A stretch of DNA of 64,000 nucleotides, taken from NCBI GenBank assembly GCA_003339415.1, contig PDHQ01000136.1, positions 1-64,000 of the forward strand, in the 5' to 3' direction. Below are positions 54,101 to 64,000 of this stretch, piece after piece (the stretch's first letter is position 1; each line of letters starts with the position of its first letter). Made by a program: the position numbers and the translations under genes. Under the pieces are notes generated by a model that did not search any database, had not been told where the DNA came from, and was given only the letters and a program-made list of their open reading frames with translations. The stretch is from Ophiocordyceps camponoti-saundersi (nom. inval.) (taxonomy: Eukaryota > Ascomycota > Sordariomycetes > Hypocreales > Ophiocordycipitaceae).

Positions 54101-55700
54101 ATAATATTAAAGGTCTAATATTAAGTAAGGAAATATCTATAGGTAATATATCCTTAAAAAAGCTTTATTAAAACTACTATAAAAAGTTAACTATAACTTT
54201 TTAGGAAGCTAATAGGGATATTATCGGGCTTAGCAGATTTCTATAATATAATACCGAAGAGGGCAGAGTAGACCTTATTTTTAGTAACTTAAAAGGGAAT
54301 ATTTATTAAGGGGAAGGGGTTAAGGATAGGGAGGTGCGGGGTATTCTCTAAAAAATAAGGAAAGAATTTATAAGCTAGGAGCTCCGACTTTTCGAAGAAA
54401 GACGATTAGAGGGTAAAGTCCGTATTTTATTAAAAAGGAGAAATATATATAAGCTCCGAAAAAGCCTAGCTACGAAATCTTACTTATTAAGCTATAAACT
54501 ATATAATATTAAGGTCGCTACTTATAAAGGCGAGAAATTATCTTTAGTTATCCCTTTTTACTTTTCTAATAAACGATTTTTATTATATTATAGCGTTTTA
54601 GTACGCTTATTAGTAATTAAAATCTAACTACGCCCGCTAATACTACTTAGCACGCTTTGTATCTAAAATTATAAAAATAACTTTTAAAGTTTATTATAGG
54701 TATAAGTAAGGACCGTATTATTAGGGTAATTTCGGAACTATTAAGCTAGTTATAATATTTAGTTACTTATATAGCTATATTACTAACTTTTTAATATCCG
54801 CTATAAACTCTACTTAAATAGCGGAAAATAAGAGTCGGTTTTTTACTTTTACTTATAAGATATTAAAGTTAAAATATTTCTAATATAATATTAGTATAAA
54901 ATCTAAAAAGGGAGAGGTTATAAAAAATATAAATTAGGGGATATAGTTAAAGCTAAGAAGATTAAGGTTTAGGCTAAGGTATATAAGAAAGTAATTAAGC
55001 GTATTTTAAATTAAGTTAATAATATTAATCCTCCGCTTATATATTTTTTAGGTAATCTTATAAGGAGGGGTAAGGAGTTCGAGGCGGAGTTAGTAAAAAG
55101 CGGAGAGAAGCTTTACGGAGTAGGGGGAGGTGCGATTATAAAGGTCTTAGAAAAGATAATAAGTATTAAAGTCGCTAAGGATAACTAGCAGAGTAGAGTT
55201 AGAGGCGGAGTATAGAGAGGGAGGAGGGGGTAGTAAGCGTAGGAGAGGTTTAGTATATATTTTAAATAGCGGGGAGTAAATTATAAGTATTTAAAATTTA
55301 TTATAGAAAAATATTTTAGTAAGGTTAGGCCTTATTATAAGGTCTTAGTTATAAATTTCGTATTATTTATATATATAAAAAAAAGCTTTACCTTTACTTT
55401 AAATAAAGCGGTAAGGAGTAAGTTTTAGAAATAAAAAGCGATTATATATATTAAGCTAAAATTCTTATATAGCGATAATATTATAACTTTCCTTACTAAA
55501 TAAAGTAAGCTAAATAAAGCGGTTAATCTTTTATATATTTTATAATAAAGTTATAATTCTTATAAAAATTAAATATTAGGAATAGTTATTTATAATTATT
55601 TTAATAGCGTAAGGTTTATAAATATAAACTCTACTTAGAATTATTATAAAGCTAGTTATAAGTTATAAAATCTATTATACGGCTTATAGCTATTATAAGT
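51200..55700 (+). pseudogene. Long unrecognised plus-strand coding relic in the 7.2-kb insertion
   Basis: Over about 4.5 kb the plus strand can be followed in long patches broken almost only by TAA and TAG. The N-terminal part is low in complexity and Ala/Glu/Lys-rich, with a basic cluster KLTNIRGTIKRRR followed by KRGKKAKRAK at about 52080-52170. Later patches include LRLFEERRLEGKVRILLKRR near 54380-54440 and YNTEEGRVDLIFSNLKGNI near 54245-54300. The last faintly recalls the end of an apurinic-type endonuclease domain, but this is weak. No YxDD, DDE or helicase motif was found. Whether it is one gene or several is uncertain. Confidence 0.4.
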
Positions 55701-57120
55701 ATTATTAAGTTAAGAGCCTCTCGGGGAGACTTAGGTAAGTAGCGTATTATAAAATAAGCGCTAAGGCGTATTTTTAAGGGATCTATAATACGCTCGCTTC
55801 CTTAGGAAGATAGTAATAAAGCTTTCGCTATCCTTATAAGGTTACCGCTAAGTAAGGGCTAGAGGTTAAGTAAATTACGATAATTAGAAAAAGTAAAGTT
55901 TATTAGGGAAGTTAAACTTAGTATAGCTTTACTATTTCCGGGACTCCGGGTAATTTTTTAACTATATAGAGTATATACCTTTATATAAAATATAATAGCG
56001 GGGTCTCTCTCCCTTCTATATAGGGCAGTTCTCTTCTCCGCTATTATATAAAGTAGCTATATAGTATTTATATTAAGGGGGCTCCTAGTAATATTTAATA
56101 ATATATCTAAATTAAAAGTATTTATAATATTATTTAAGGTATATAGAGTCCTTATAAAGTTTATAATAAATTATCTTTACGTTTATAATTATTCTATTTA
56201 AATAAAGCTTATTTATATTTTCTACGCTACCTAAGCTTATAATAAGATAAGTTTATAAAATATCTCCGCTAAAAGTATATTAAAGTTAGAGTATTTTCGC
56301 TTAAACTACGTTAACTTTATTTACCTCCTTAATATTATTAAGTAGCGCGTTATAGTTACGGTTAGCTACTAAGGTCCGAATACCCTTAGCGATAATAATA
56401 TAAGTTTAATATATACGCTTAGCCTCCGCTTTAAAAGCTTAAGCTACTTACTTATCCCTTAAAGTAAGGTTTTTATACTCCGGGTTAAATATAATTATAA
56501 GGTCTCCGCTAAAAAGTTAGCGTATAGTAACTATTATAAAATAGCTTATAGCCTCGTTAATTTTCCGGATAATTTCTTAGGGAGTAGGCGCCGGAACTCC
56601 TTTAATTATTAGGATATCTTTTACTAATATAAATACCTCCCTCTCCGTTTTTGCCGGAACTAGGCGTATAAGGGGCGCCGCGGGGGGGGCGAAGTTCGGG
56701 GTAAAGCTTACGATTACGCTAGCTTAAATTAAAACTTTAAGAGTAAAGTCTAACCCCTTACTTATTACCTTATAAAAGGTAACTTCGACTAATTTTTAGA
56801 TAGTGCGGGAAATAATAATAGGTAAGCTAAATAAGTTTTTAAAAGCTTATTAGCGCTATTAAAGCTTAGTAAACGCTATATTAAGGATACCTTATATAGG
56901 GCGAAAATCTTACGCGGAGATTATTCTAATAAGTTTTTTATATATAGATTTTAAGATAAGATTTATTAAGGTCCGAAAAATATTAATAAATAGGTTATCG
57001 GAGTTAGTAGCCGTATTATATTAACTTTTACCTATATACGGATATTATCGGGATTAGTTAAGCTCCCGGGTTCCGCTATCGAGTATTATTAGCACTAATA
57101 GCGGACTAGGAGGCGGGCCG
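55700..57120 (-). pseudogene. LINE ORF1-like (gag-like) relic
   Basis: The minus strand near 56650-56430 reads RLVPAKTEREVFILVKDI, then ILIIKGVPAPTPEEIIRKIN and IIVTIRQLFSGDLIIIFN. Fungal Tad-type LINEs have an ORF1 with the same order: a pattern like E-x-x-V-x-V, then a P-E-E-x-x-R-x-N-like helix, then R-Q-L-x-S-G-D. Further left, near 56030, ENCPI may be the remnant of a CCHC knuckle region. RIP stops interrupt it. It runs towards, not away from, the plus-strand relic on its left. Confidence 0.5.
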
Positions 57121-57252
57121 CCCCGCGACCCTATATTTAAGGCTATTCCCTTAGCGGAGTCAGACTCCGAGAGGTAGAAAGTATTAAATTCTCGTAATAT
57201 TATAGCGTTAAAAATAAACGGGGACCCTAATTATCTAAAGTTATAAAAAAGT

Positions 57253-57590
57253 TAAGTCCCCTTTAATAGCGATTATAATCTAGTAATAAAGTATAATTAT
57301 AAAATAATATATCTTCGCTACGGTATTTACCGATATATATACTAGAATTATTTAGAACTTAAATAAGATATATAATAAGAAATATAAGTACCTCTCGCTT
57401 AGGACTAGCGTAACTTCGGATATTTCCTATAACGATTAAGCTTTCCGATATAACGTAATTAGCTTATAAGCTAGCTAAATATATTAAGTAAAGGGTTTTC
57501 CCTTAGGCACTCCGGTTTTTCCTCTCTATTAAACGATTATATACTTAGATACTTATATAAGTTACTAAAGTAATATAATATATATATATA
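57253..57590 (+). mobile_element. tRNA-derived SINE, copy S3, 3' part
   Basis: This continues the SINE body from 50008, starting with the duplicated TAAGTCCCCTTTA and ending in the (TA)n tail before the S3 target-site copy. It matches 27419-27756. Confidence 0.92.
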
Positions 57591-58483
57591 TTAGTTAGTA
57601 GCCTTATTATAAAAACCTAAAAAGAAGATCTCTTTAATAATAATATTATATATCTCTTTTTAAATACTTAATAATATTATATTAGTATTATATTAATTAA
57701 GGTACCTTTTAGCTAAGATATTTTTAAGTATCTTATAAATAGCTTAAGCCCTAATAGTAAAGCTAACGCTATAATAAAATAACGCTTACTTTTTAGTTTA
57801 ATAATACTCCTTTATATTAATACTAAATATATAATTATTAAACTAATTTAATTTACTAAGGGAAAAGGATAAAATAAATAATATAGTAAACTTTTTAATA
57901 AACTAAATAAACTTTATAATAAACTTATATTATATATTATTTTCTAATCTTCTATTTTAAGGCGCTTTTTAAATATATTTTAATAATTTACCTTTATTTA
58001 TAATACTTATAATTACTAAAAGTTTTATAAAATTAAGTTTTTTTTATTAAATATATATATTTCTTTAAATTAAAAGATTTCTAATATTAGTTTATTTAAG
58101 AAGATTATATACTTTTAACCTTTTTTTTCTATATTTTTCTTATCTTAATTATTTCCAGCGATAATAAAGAAAAGAAAAAAAGGGAAAGATTATCTATACT
58201 TACGGGGTTTTCTTATATTCTCTTATCCTCCTTCCTCCCCTTATTCTCGCTTATATAGTCTTTCTTACCTTACTTACTATAAGGCTATTTTTCTAGTAAT
58301 AATAAATAGCTATAATTAAACTTATTTTAAGTAGCTCCCGCTTAACTTAATTAAAACTCGCTTTATTTCCTAATTTAGTAATCTATTAAAATTCTTAAAT
58401 ACTTAGCTATTATTACTAAATAATATTATTATCTTAACTTTATAGCTTATATAATAATATGCTAAATCTTAGTCTTATTACTA

Positions 58484-58669
58484 TAAAATCCCTTATTTAG
58501 TCTTAAGTTAAAAGATTAGATTAGATTATTTAATATTATACGTTAGCGTAACGAAAGTAATAATCTCTTTATATTAGTCTAATAGTAAGTCTAATAATAA
58601 TAATTATACTAAGTTCCTTTTTCCCTTCCCTAATCTTCTAATCCCTTATCTTTTAATGCTTATCTAATA
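58484..58669 (-). repeat. 5' LTR of family A copy B
   Basis: 186 bp aligned to 37386-37582; on the minus strand starts TATTAG (from TGTTAG). It contains TATATTAGTCTAATAGTAAG, the most conserved block of this LTR. Confidence 0.88.
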
Positions 58670-58984
58670 GCACCTAAGTTATACCTTATATAACTTAAGA
58701 GATAGGAGATATCTTAGGAAGGAAGAAGAAGGTATAGGGGTTATATATTATCTAGCTAAATAGTCGCTCTTCCTTATATAAAGTAGGAAAAGTATCTATT
58801 ATTAATTATATATAATTTAGGTTACTTTTGCTTCTCTTACTTATATATATATATATATAAATACTACTTAATATTAACTTATATAGTTTTAGTTATAAAG
58901 CTATTATAGTCTCTTATAGCTAATATAAGAGAGAGTTTTTTAATAATAATATTATATATATAATTAGTTATAATAACTTTTAAC
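58670..58984. other. AT-rich sequence, nothing recognised
   Basis: Lies between LTR B and the K2 homology. It includes a (TA)n run at 58844-58860. No repeat partner was found. Confidence 0.4.
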
Positions 58985-59830
58985 TTTAAAAAAAACTTAA
59001 CTTATAAATAAAGTAATAAGTAAATTTATAATATTAAAGTTAAAAAATATAGCTATATTATTATTATTAAACTAGTAAATTATTAAGTAAGATATTATTT
59101 TTAAAACTTTATTAATAACTTATATTATATTTTTTAAAGTTTTATTAGTAATATTACTTAATATATTATTAAAGTATAATATAATATCTTTTTAATATTA
59201 AAATAAAATTTATTTCTAAAGTTTAAAATAAAGTTATAAAGCTAATATAACCTAAGCTTATATTTTTAAATATTAATTTTTAGCTAATAAATAAAAAAGT
59301 ATTTTATATATAATATTAATAATTATATACCTAATATCTTTAATATAAAAATTTTTAATTATAGCTATATTTATTTACTTAAGTTTTTATTTAAGGTATT
59401 TTATATTTTTTTATTATAGCTTAAATTAATTAAAATAAGTTTACTAAAGTAAGGCTTAATAAAGTTATATATAGTTATTTTCTTAAAATATTAATAAAAA
59501 CTTAAAAAGGTTTTTATAAGTTTATTATATTTTATTTATTATATTATAAGTAAACTTAGCTACCTTAGCGCGTAGTTATGCTTAGTATTTATTTAGATTT
59601 TTTTTACCGCGTCTTCTTTTACTATCTTTACTATTACCTTAATTAGGAGGCAGGAGGGCTATAGCTTATAGCTTAAATTCTATACTATTTATAAATTTAT
59701 AAATAACTTATTATTATTCTTAAGTTTATACCTATTTTAAGTATATTATTAATTTTTTTAAATAATATTTAATTATTATTATAATTAAGCGGACCCTTAA
59801 TAAAGTTTTAAATAATATTTTAATATAAGG
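58985..59830 (+). pseudogene. Unrecognised repeated coding relic K2
   Basis: Second copy of K1, aligned to about 9230-10030 (for example ATTTATAAATTTATAAATAACTTA near 59688 against 9928). It is more AT-rich than K1. Function unknown; see K1. Confidence 0.5.
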
Positions 59831-59934
59831 AATAATAAATATAATAATAAAAACGCGTAATTAAGCGCGACGGGCGTATAACTTATTATATACTTAGAGG
59901 CTATCTCGGATCTAACTCTATTATACTAATACTA

Positions 59935-61090
59935 AGTACACTACTATTGCCCCTCTTATACTAATCTGGTAGGCTAGGCACACGGACCTGACCGGGCTCG
60001 AGCCCTAGTAGGTTAGGCCTAGGACTTGACCCACGACAATTCTTAATAAATTGGGCGTTCTGCAAAATTCTTTGTTCCCTGTCACTAGACAAAGGACACG
60101 CAAGTTCACCTTGCGGATAAATACCGCTAAATGTCTGTCTGCGGCAAGTATCAGTTTAAACTGTGAGTTTTACCGTTCACCGACTTAATCACAATCACCG
60201 CACCCACATACGCCCCAATTTCCTTTCAAGACTTGATGATTTTTTCTACGTTACCTGCGTGATCCCTGAATGCTTCACTAAACATGCACTACCATCTGAT
60301 CTTACACTTGTCAATTCCTTCGTTCGTTACTTCGTCTCTAGTCATTTCTAACCACTTGCAGAGTTTACTTCGTGTCTATTGTCCCCGCGGAAAGAATTCC
60401 GGTACGTAAATACTGAAATTTCTTGCTACTTCTCAGGGCAGGGAACATCGTCATAGCACTATGATGCATTATCTATTATCCAGTTCTGCTACTGAAACAT
60501 CATTCTTGATGAGACCTTACTCTACTATTATATGTCTGACGTGCTCTTTCATTCTTTTCCGACATGTCGCTGGAAGTATTTAACATCTATTCCTGACTAA
60601 CATCCGCGCAGTCTCACCGCAAAGAACAGTTTATTCGACCTTGACTTTTCGTAATCATAGGGTGGAGATCGTCGATATATGTACATATGTACACATGCAT
60701 ATACTATTACCTATAGATATATAATTATAACCGCCTCTGGCCCTGATATATACATATATATAGTCCTCCTGGGTAACTATTTCTTCTATATGTTAGCTGG
60801 AGAGGCTTATGAGGAAACGATGCCAGATTCTGAATATGAGACTAAGCAGTATGTCTAGGGTAAGGAGACTGGAAGGTCTGAGGTAAATAGTTAAGCATTT
60901 CCAAATATATAGGTTAATATCTTGTCTAGAGTAGTTATTAAACAACCGGCCGCGCACAAACATCGAACACACACATTCTGCAGCATGTAGAGCGGTCCGG
61001 ATATTATGAGACATCCACCCCTTAAGTCAGCTCAAACCCTAGTAGGTCTGGCCCTAGACCTAACATATAACACCTCCCCTAAGGCCGGGC
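59935..61090. other. RIP-free island of ordinary composition
   Basis: Here CA and TG dinucleotides are common (for example CACACACATTCTGCAGCATG near 60967) and G+C is normal, in sharp contrast to both sides. The change occurs within a few tens of bases at each edge. CCCTAGTAGGT occurs near both edges (60003-60013 and 61037-61047), followed by similar sequence. Two short open frames exist: 60163-60351 plus (62 codons, GTG start) and 60793-61014 minus (73 codons, ATG start); neither shows a known motif. A palindromic patch ATATGTACATATGTACACAT is at 60677. RIP spares single-copy DNA, so this may be unique sequence between repeats. Confidence 0.8.
60793..61014 (-). CDS. Doubtful 73-codon open frame in the RIP-free island
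   Basis: Starts with ATG and uses ordinary codons, unlike anything else in the window. The C-terminal half is rich in Leu, Ile and Arg with Trp residues. I recognise no domain, and a random frame of this length is not surprising in DNA of normal composition. It could be an exon of a larger gene but no splice signals were convincing. Confidence 0.12.
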   Translation of the reverse strand: MSHNIRTALHAAECVCSMFVRGRLFNNYSRQDINLYIWKCLTIYLRPSSLLTLDILLSLIFRIWHRFLISLSS

Positions 61091-61433
61091 AGGTTAAAAG
61101 GATAACTATCGTGATATTATTTAATAGTATTTAAACTATCAGAACCTCCCCTATTCCTTTATATAGCTAAATTTAGCTACTATATAAACTATTAATTTTT
61201 ACTTAAGTATAAGCCTTTTATAAAGCTATTTATAATTATATTTATTATATTAATTTATTATAAATTAAATTAGCTTTATTAATAATATAATATAATTTAT
61301 TTATAATAAAGATTAATATATTATATATACACTTTATCTAGTAAGATAATAATAGTTAACTTCGTATTCTAACTATTTATAAATATTAAAAGAGGCTTTT
61401 TTTTATTTATATTTTATATTAAAAATTAAATAT
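61091..61433. other. AT-rich sequence, nothing recognised
   Basis: RIP-like composition returns from about 61110. No repeat or coding relic was recognised. Confidence 0.45.
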
Positions 61434-62035
61434 ATTAGTCTCTTATAAGCGAGGCAGTTAGTTTAAATTAAGTAGAGGGTATAAGTATTTTTTACCCTAA
61501 CTATATAGCTAAGGTACGGTCCGACCCTAGCATAACCCTAGTAGGATTAGTAACCCTACTAGGTCCCTTCCCTTCCCTTAGTAGGAGTAGTGCCTAGCTA
61601 AAGCTTAGGTAAGGCATGGGGTAAGTATAGTTAATAATAAAAGTAAGTTATTAAGAGACTAAGGACCCCTTAGTAATAACTATAAGCTACCTTAATAGCT
61701 AAAAGGCTAGGGACTAATTTAGTAGTAAATTATAATTATAAAATTATAAAGTTAAGTTAATTTAATCTTTATTATAATATTTACTAATATATATATTAGA
61801 ATTTCCTAAAATTAAAATAATATTAATAATAAAAGGTATAAATACTTTTTACTAAATATTAGTATAATTTTAAATAATACTTATAATAGTTAAAACTTTT
61901 TAATATAATAAATTAGCTTATTTACTAACTAATAATATTAAGTAGAAGGTTTTTCTCTAAGCTTTTTAATTTCTTCTTTTTATTAAATAATTTATACTAT
62001 AATACCTTATAAGTTATTAATATAATATAATATAA
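61434..62035 (+). mobile_element. tRNA-derived SINE, copy S4, 5'-truncated and strongly mutated
   Basis: Homology starts inside the pseudo-tRNA (ATTAGTCTCTTATAAG) and runs through the hairpins and body to the tail. The B box now reads AGTTTAAATTA. Hairpin arms CCCTAGTAGG and CCCTACTAGG are still complementary. No target-site copies were found. Confidence 0.82.
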
Positions 62036-62277
62036 TTATAAGGTATTCTAGCTAAGATATATAAAGTAAATAATAATATTAGTATTATAAATAAAGATTT
62101 TAAGCTAAGGAGAAAAAATAAAAAAGAGAAAAACTCTTATAAGTAAAATTCTAGTAAAATATATAAAGGTATATATTAGTAAGTATAAGAGAGAGTATAG
62201 TAAAATCTTAGTAAAAAAGCGATTATATTTCTTAGTAATTTCCCTTAAGATTTTTCTAAGTAATTTTATAATAAGGT
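62036..62277. other. AT-rich spacer between two SINEs
   Basis: I see no recognisable feature; it separates the tail ends of copies S4 and S5. Confidence 0.4.
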
Positions 62278-62294
62278 TTCTAAACGTTATATAT
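62278..62294 (+). repeat. SINE S5 target-site duplication, left copy
   Basis: TTTCTAAACGTTATATA here and TTTCTAAGAGTTATATA at 62888-62904 match at 15 of 17 positions. Confidence 0.75.
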
Positions 62295-62887
62295 ATATTA
62301 AATTATATTAGGGACTTATAAGGTATCTAAGCATATATAATTTAATAGAGAGGAAAAACTAAAAGGCTTAGAGAAAAACCTCTTACTTAATATTATTAGC
62401 TAGCTAGTAAGCTAAATTTATTATATCGGAAAACTTAATTATTATAAGTATTATCTAAAATTACGCTAATCCTAAGTAAGAGGTACTTATACTTTTTATT
62501 ATATATCTTATCTAAAATCTAAGTAATTCTAGTATATATATTAGTAATACTTAGCGAAAGTTTTAAAATTAGCTAATTAACTTATTTTATAATTATACTT
62601 TATTATTAATTTAGTTCTTAGCTTTCTAGCTATTAAGATAGCTTATAATCGCTATTAAAAGGTTTCTAGTCCTTTTATAATTTATATTATTATAGCCCCC
62701 CTAACTATATTTATTTTAAACCTGGCAGGGTTACTACTCCTGCCAGGGTTATACTAGGGTCAGACTATACCCTAGCTTATATAGTTAGGGTGAAAAAAAC
62801 ACTTATACCCTCCGCCGGATTCGAACTGACTGCCTCGCTTATAAGAGACTAATATCTCTAAGCGCTTAACTATTACGCTAGGAGGGC
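62295..62887 (-). mobile_element. tRNA-derived SINE, copy S5
   Basis: Full-length minus-strand copy, pseudo-tRNA head at 62806-62887, (TA)n tail at the left. It is inverted with respect to S4, tail to tail. The hairpin CCTGGCAGG ... CCTGCCAGG (62720-62747) is perfect. Confidence 0.9.
62806..62887 (-). ncRNA. Pseudo-tRNA head of SINE S5
   Basis: The acceptor stem keeps GCCCTCC with GGAGGGT (one C to T). B box AGTTCGAATCC. The middle hairpin reads GTCTC ... GAGGC with an 8-base loop. Confidence 0.8.
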
Positions 62888-62904
62888 TTTCTAAGAGTTA
62901 TATA

Positions 62905-63560
62905 AATATAATTAAAAATTTTTAAAAATTACTATAAAATATTTAAGGGAAATCCTTAAGGGAAATCCTTATAAGTATTAGTATATAATATTACTACCTA
63001 ATAAAAGTTTTAATATACTTATTAAAATTAATAATATTTATTATATAAAGGGGTGCTTAGAGAAATTATAATATTATTTTAGTTATTATTCTTATAATTA
63101 TAATTTATAATAGCGGCTTTAATTTAGTATTAAAGATTAACTAGCAGGCTAGTAATAGTAAGAAAGCGGTTATAAAATTCCTTAAAAGCTATTAATATAT
63201 ATTAAGAATTTCTAATAAAGTATTATATTTTATTTAAGTTATAATTACGTTAGTAAACTTAATACTTTAACTAATAATATTATTTTATAATATAAAATTA
63301 AAAGATTTAGTTTACTTTTTATTTAAGTATATTATTAATATTCTCTAATTTAGTAAAAGGCGTTTTTTACTTAAGTAAAAAGTTTATAATAGCTTTCTAA
63401 AAATAGTTATTATAAAATAAGTTTATTATTTAATAGCTTTTTAATAAGTTAAAAATATAGCTATAGCTTTATTTTTTTAATAATTATAAAAATCCTTAAC
63501 TATTATATATTAAAGTATATTATAAAAGTAATTAAAAAAAGCTTTTATAGCTAAAAAATA
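62905..63560. other. AT-rich degraded sequence, not identified
   Basis: This is a coding-like but unrecognised stretch. The nine bases GGGAAATCC are repeated at 62945 and 62956. No terminal repeats were seen. Confidence 0.4.
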
Positions 63561-63642
63561 GCCCTCCTAGCGTAGTAGTTAAGCGTTTAGAGATATTAGT
63601 CTCCTATAAGAGAGGCAGTCGGTTCGAATCCGGCGGAGGGCA
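63561..63642 (+). ncRNA. Pseudo-tRNA head of SINE S6
   Basis: Acceptor stem 7/7, T arm GTCGG-TTCGAAT-CCGGC, perfect B box. The middle reads GTCTC CTATAAGA GAGGC, an 8-base loop. Confidence 0.85.
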
Positions 63643-64000
63643 CGGGTATTTTTTACCCTAACTATATAGCCGGGGTATAGTCTAACCCCGGCATAACCCT
63701 AGTAGGAGTAGTAACCCTACTAGGCTCCTTCCCTCCCTCGGTAAAAGTAGTAACTTAGCTAAGGCTTAGGTAAAGTAAGGCGCGGGGTAAGGGTATAGTT
63801 AGATAACGTAAGTTATTAGAGGAATAAGTCCCCTTTAATAGCGATTATAATCTAGTAATAAAGTATAATTACGAAGTAATATATCTTCGCTATAATATCT
63901 GCCGATATATATACCGGAATTACTTAGAATTTAGATAAGATATACGATAAGAAGTATAAGTACCTCTTACTTAGGATTAGCGTAATTTCGGATATTTCTT
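63561..64000 (+). mobile_element. tRNA-derived SINE, copy S6, cut by window end
   Basis: Plus-strand copy with an intact pseudo-tRNA (63561-63642, GCCCTCC to GGAGGGCA) and body as in S1. It runs off the window before the tail. Preceding sequence AGCTAAAAAATA would be the left target-site copy. Confidence 0.92.

Larger units (their letters stand above)
50009..57252. mobile_element. 7.2-kb insertion with 13-bp target-site duplication and convergent coding relics
   Basis: The left end is a (TTA)n run and the right end is an AT-rich TTATAAAAAAGT. A 13-bp exact duplication of SINE sequence flanks it, which suggests target-primed reverse transcription of the LINE type. The right 1.5 kb carries a minus-strand relic that looks like a LINE ORF1, consistent with a LINE on the minus strand whose tail would be the (TAA)n at the left. 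However, 51.2-55.7 kb reads better on the plus strand and shows no reverse transcriptase motif I can find. It may be a composite or a new type of element. The region is notably GC-richer than its host. Confidence 0.7.
45454..58669 (-). mobile_element. Ty3/gypsy element, family A, copy B, partial and interrupted
   Basis: Minus-strand copy aligned to 32225-37582 of the first element: RNase H part, reverse transcriptase, gag and 5' LTR. It occupies 45454-49731 and 57597-58669. In between lie a SINE and, within the SINE, a 7.2-kb insertion. The left end, including integrase, accessory region and 3' LTR, is absent where E4 abuts. It is more heavily mutated than the first copy; for example the RT catalytic site region near 46190-46165 has lost most GC. 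Confidence 0.88.

Noticed and set aside
54245..54300. LINE endonuclease C-terminus on the plus strand
   Set aside because: Only one short segment resembles it, and no matching reverse transcriptase follows downstream, so I did not make the call.
60163..60351. 62-codon plus-strand open frame in the island
   Set aside because: It starts with GTG, unlikely in a fungal nuclear gene, and shows no motif; kept only as a remark in the island entry.

Overview
This window looks like an AT-rich, repeat-only block from a filamentous ascomycete genome that has been heavily altered by repeat-induced point mutation (RIP). Almost everywhere the dinucleotides CA and TG are nearly absent and TA is in large excess. 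ATG codons have therefore almost vanished, and every old coding region is cut by TAA and TAG codons. I find no intact gene. What can be annotated is a stack of transposable elements inside one another, recognised from terminal repeats, target-site duplications (TSDs) and protein motifs read through the RIP damage.

Layout. 1-12.2 kb: several copies, in both orientations, of an LTR family (here E) whose ~507-bp LTR began TGTCGG and ended CCGACA; one copy (2848-6370) is complete with a RIP-altered TSD. An unidentified repeated coding relic (K1) lies at 7.5-10.0 kb. 12.2-23.9 kb: the 3' part and LTR of an element related to Ty3/gypsy family A; its LTR was split by a better preserved chromodomain Ty3/gypsy element (16084-23703) with 300-bp LTRs, an exact 5-bp TSD and an unusual antisense coding relic after pol. 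23.9-26.7 kb: an LTR fragment, Ty1/copia relics and an unrecognised relic. 26.7-37.6 kb: a full family A Ty3/gypsy element on the minus strand (197-bp LTRs, 4-bp TSD), carrying a tRNA-derived SINE. 37.6-45.5 kb: a very small LTR pair, a long unrecognised plus-strand relic, a second SINE, a copia relic and an E-family 3' end. 45.5-58.7 kb: a second family A copy holding a third SINE, which itself was split by a 7.2-kb insertion with a 13-bp TSD. 58.7-59.8 kb: a second copy of K. 59.9-61.1 kb: an island that keeps normal CA/TG content. 61.4-64 kb: a cluster of three more SINE copies.

The elements do not form pathways. What links them is order of insertion, which the TSDs let one read: family A element, then SINE, then the 7.2-kb element in one place; family A LTR, then chromovirus in another. 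The most unusual items are the SINE family (pseudo-tRNA head plus GC-rich hairpins that resist RIP), the antisense relic in the chromovirus, the 7.2-kb insertion with convergent coding relics, and the unmutated 1.1-kb island. A centromeric or similar heterochromatic location would fit, but the sequence alone does not prove it.
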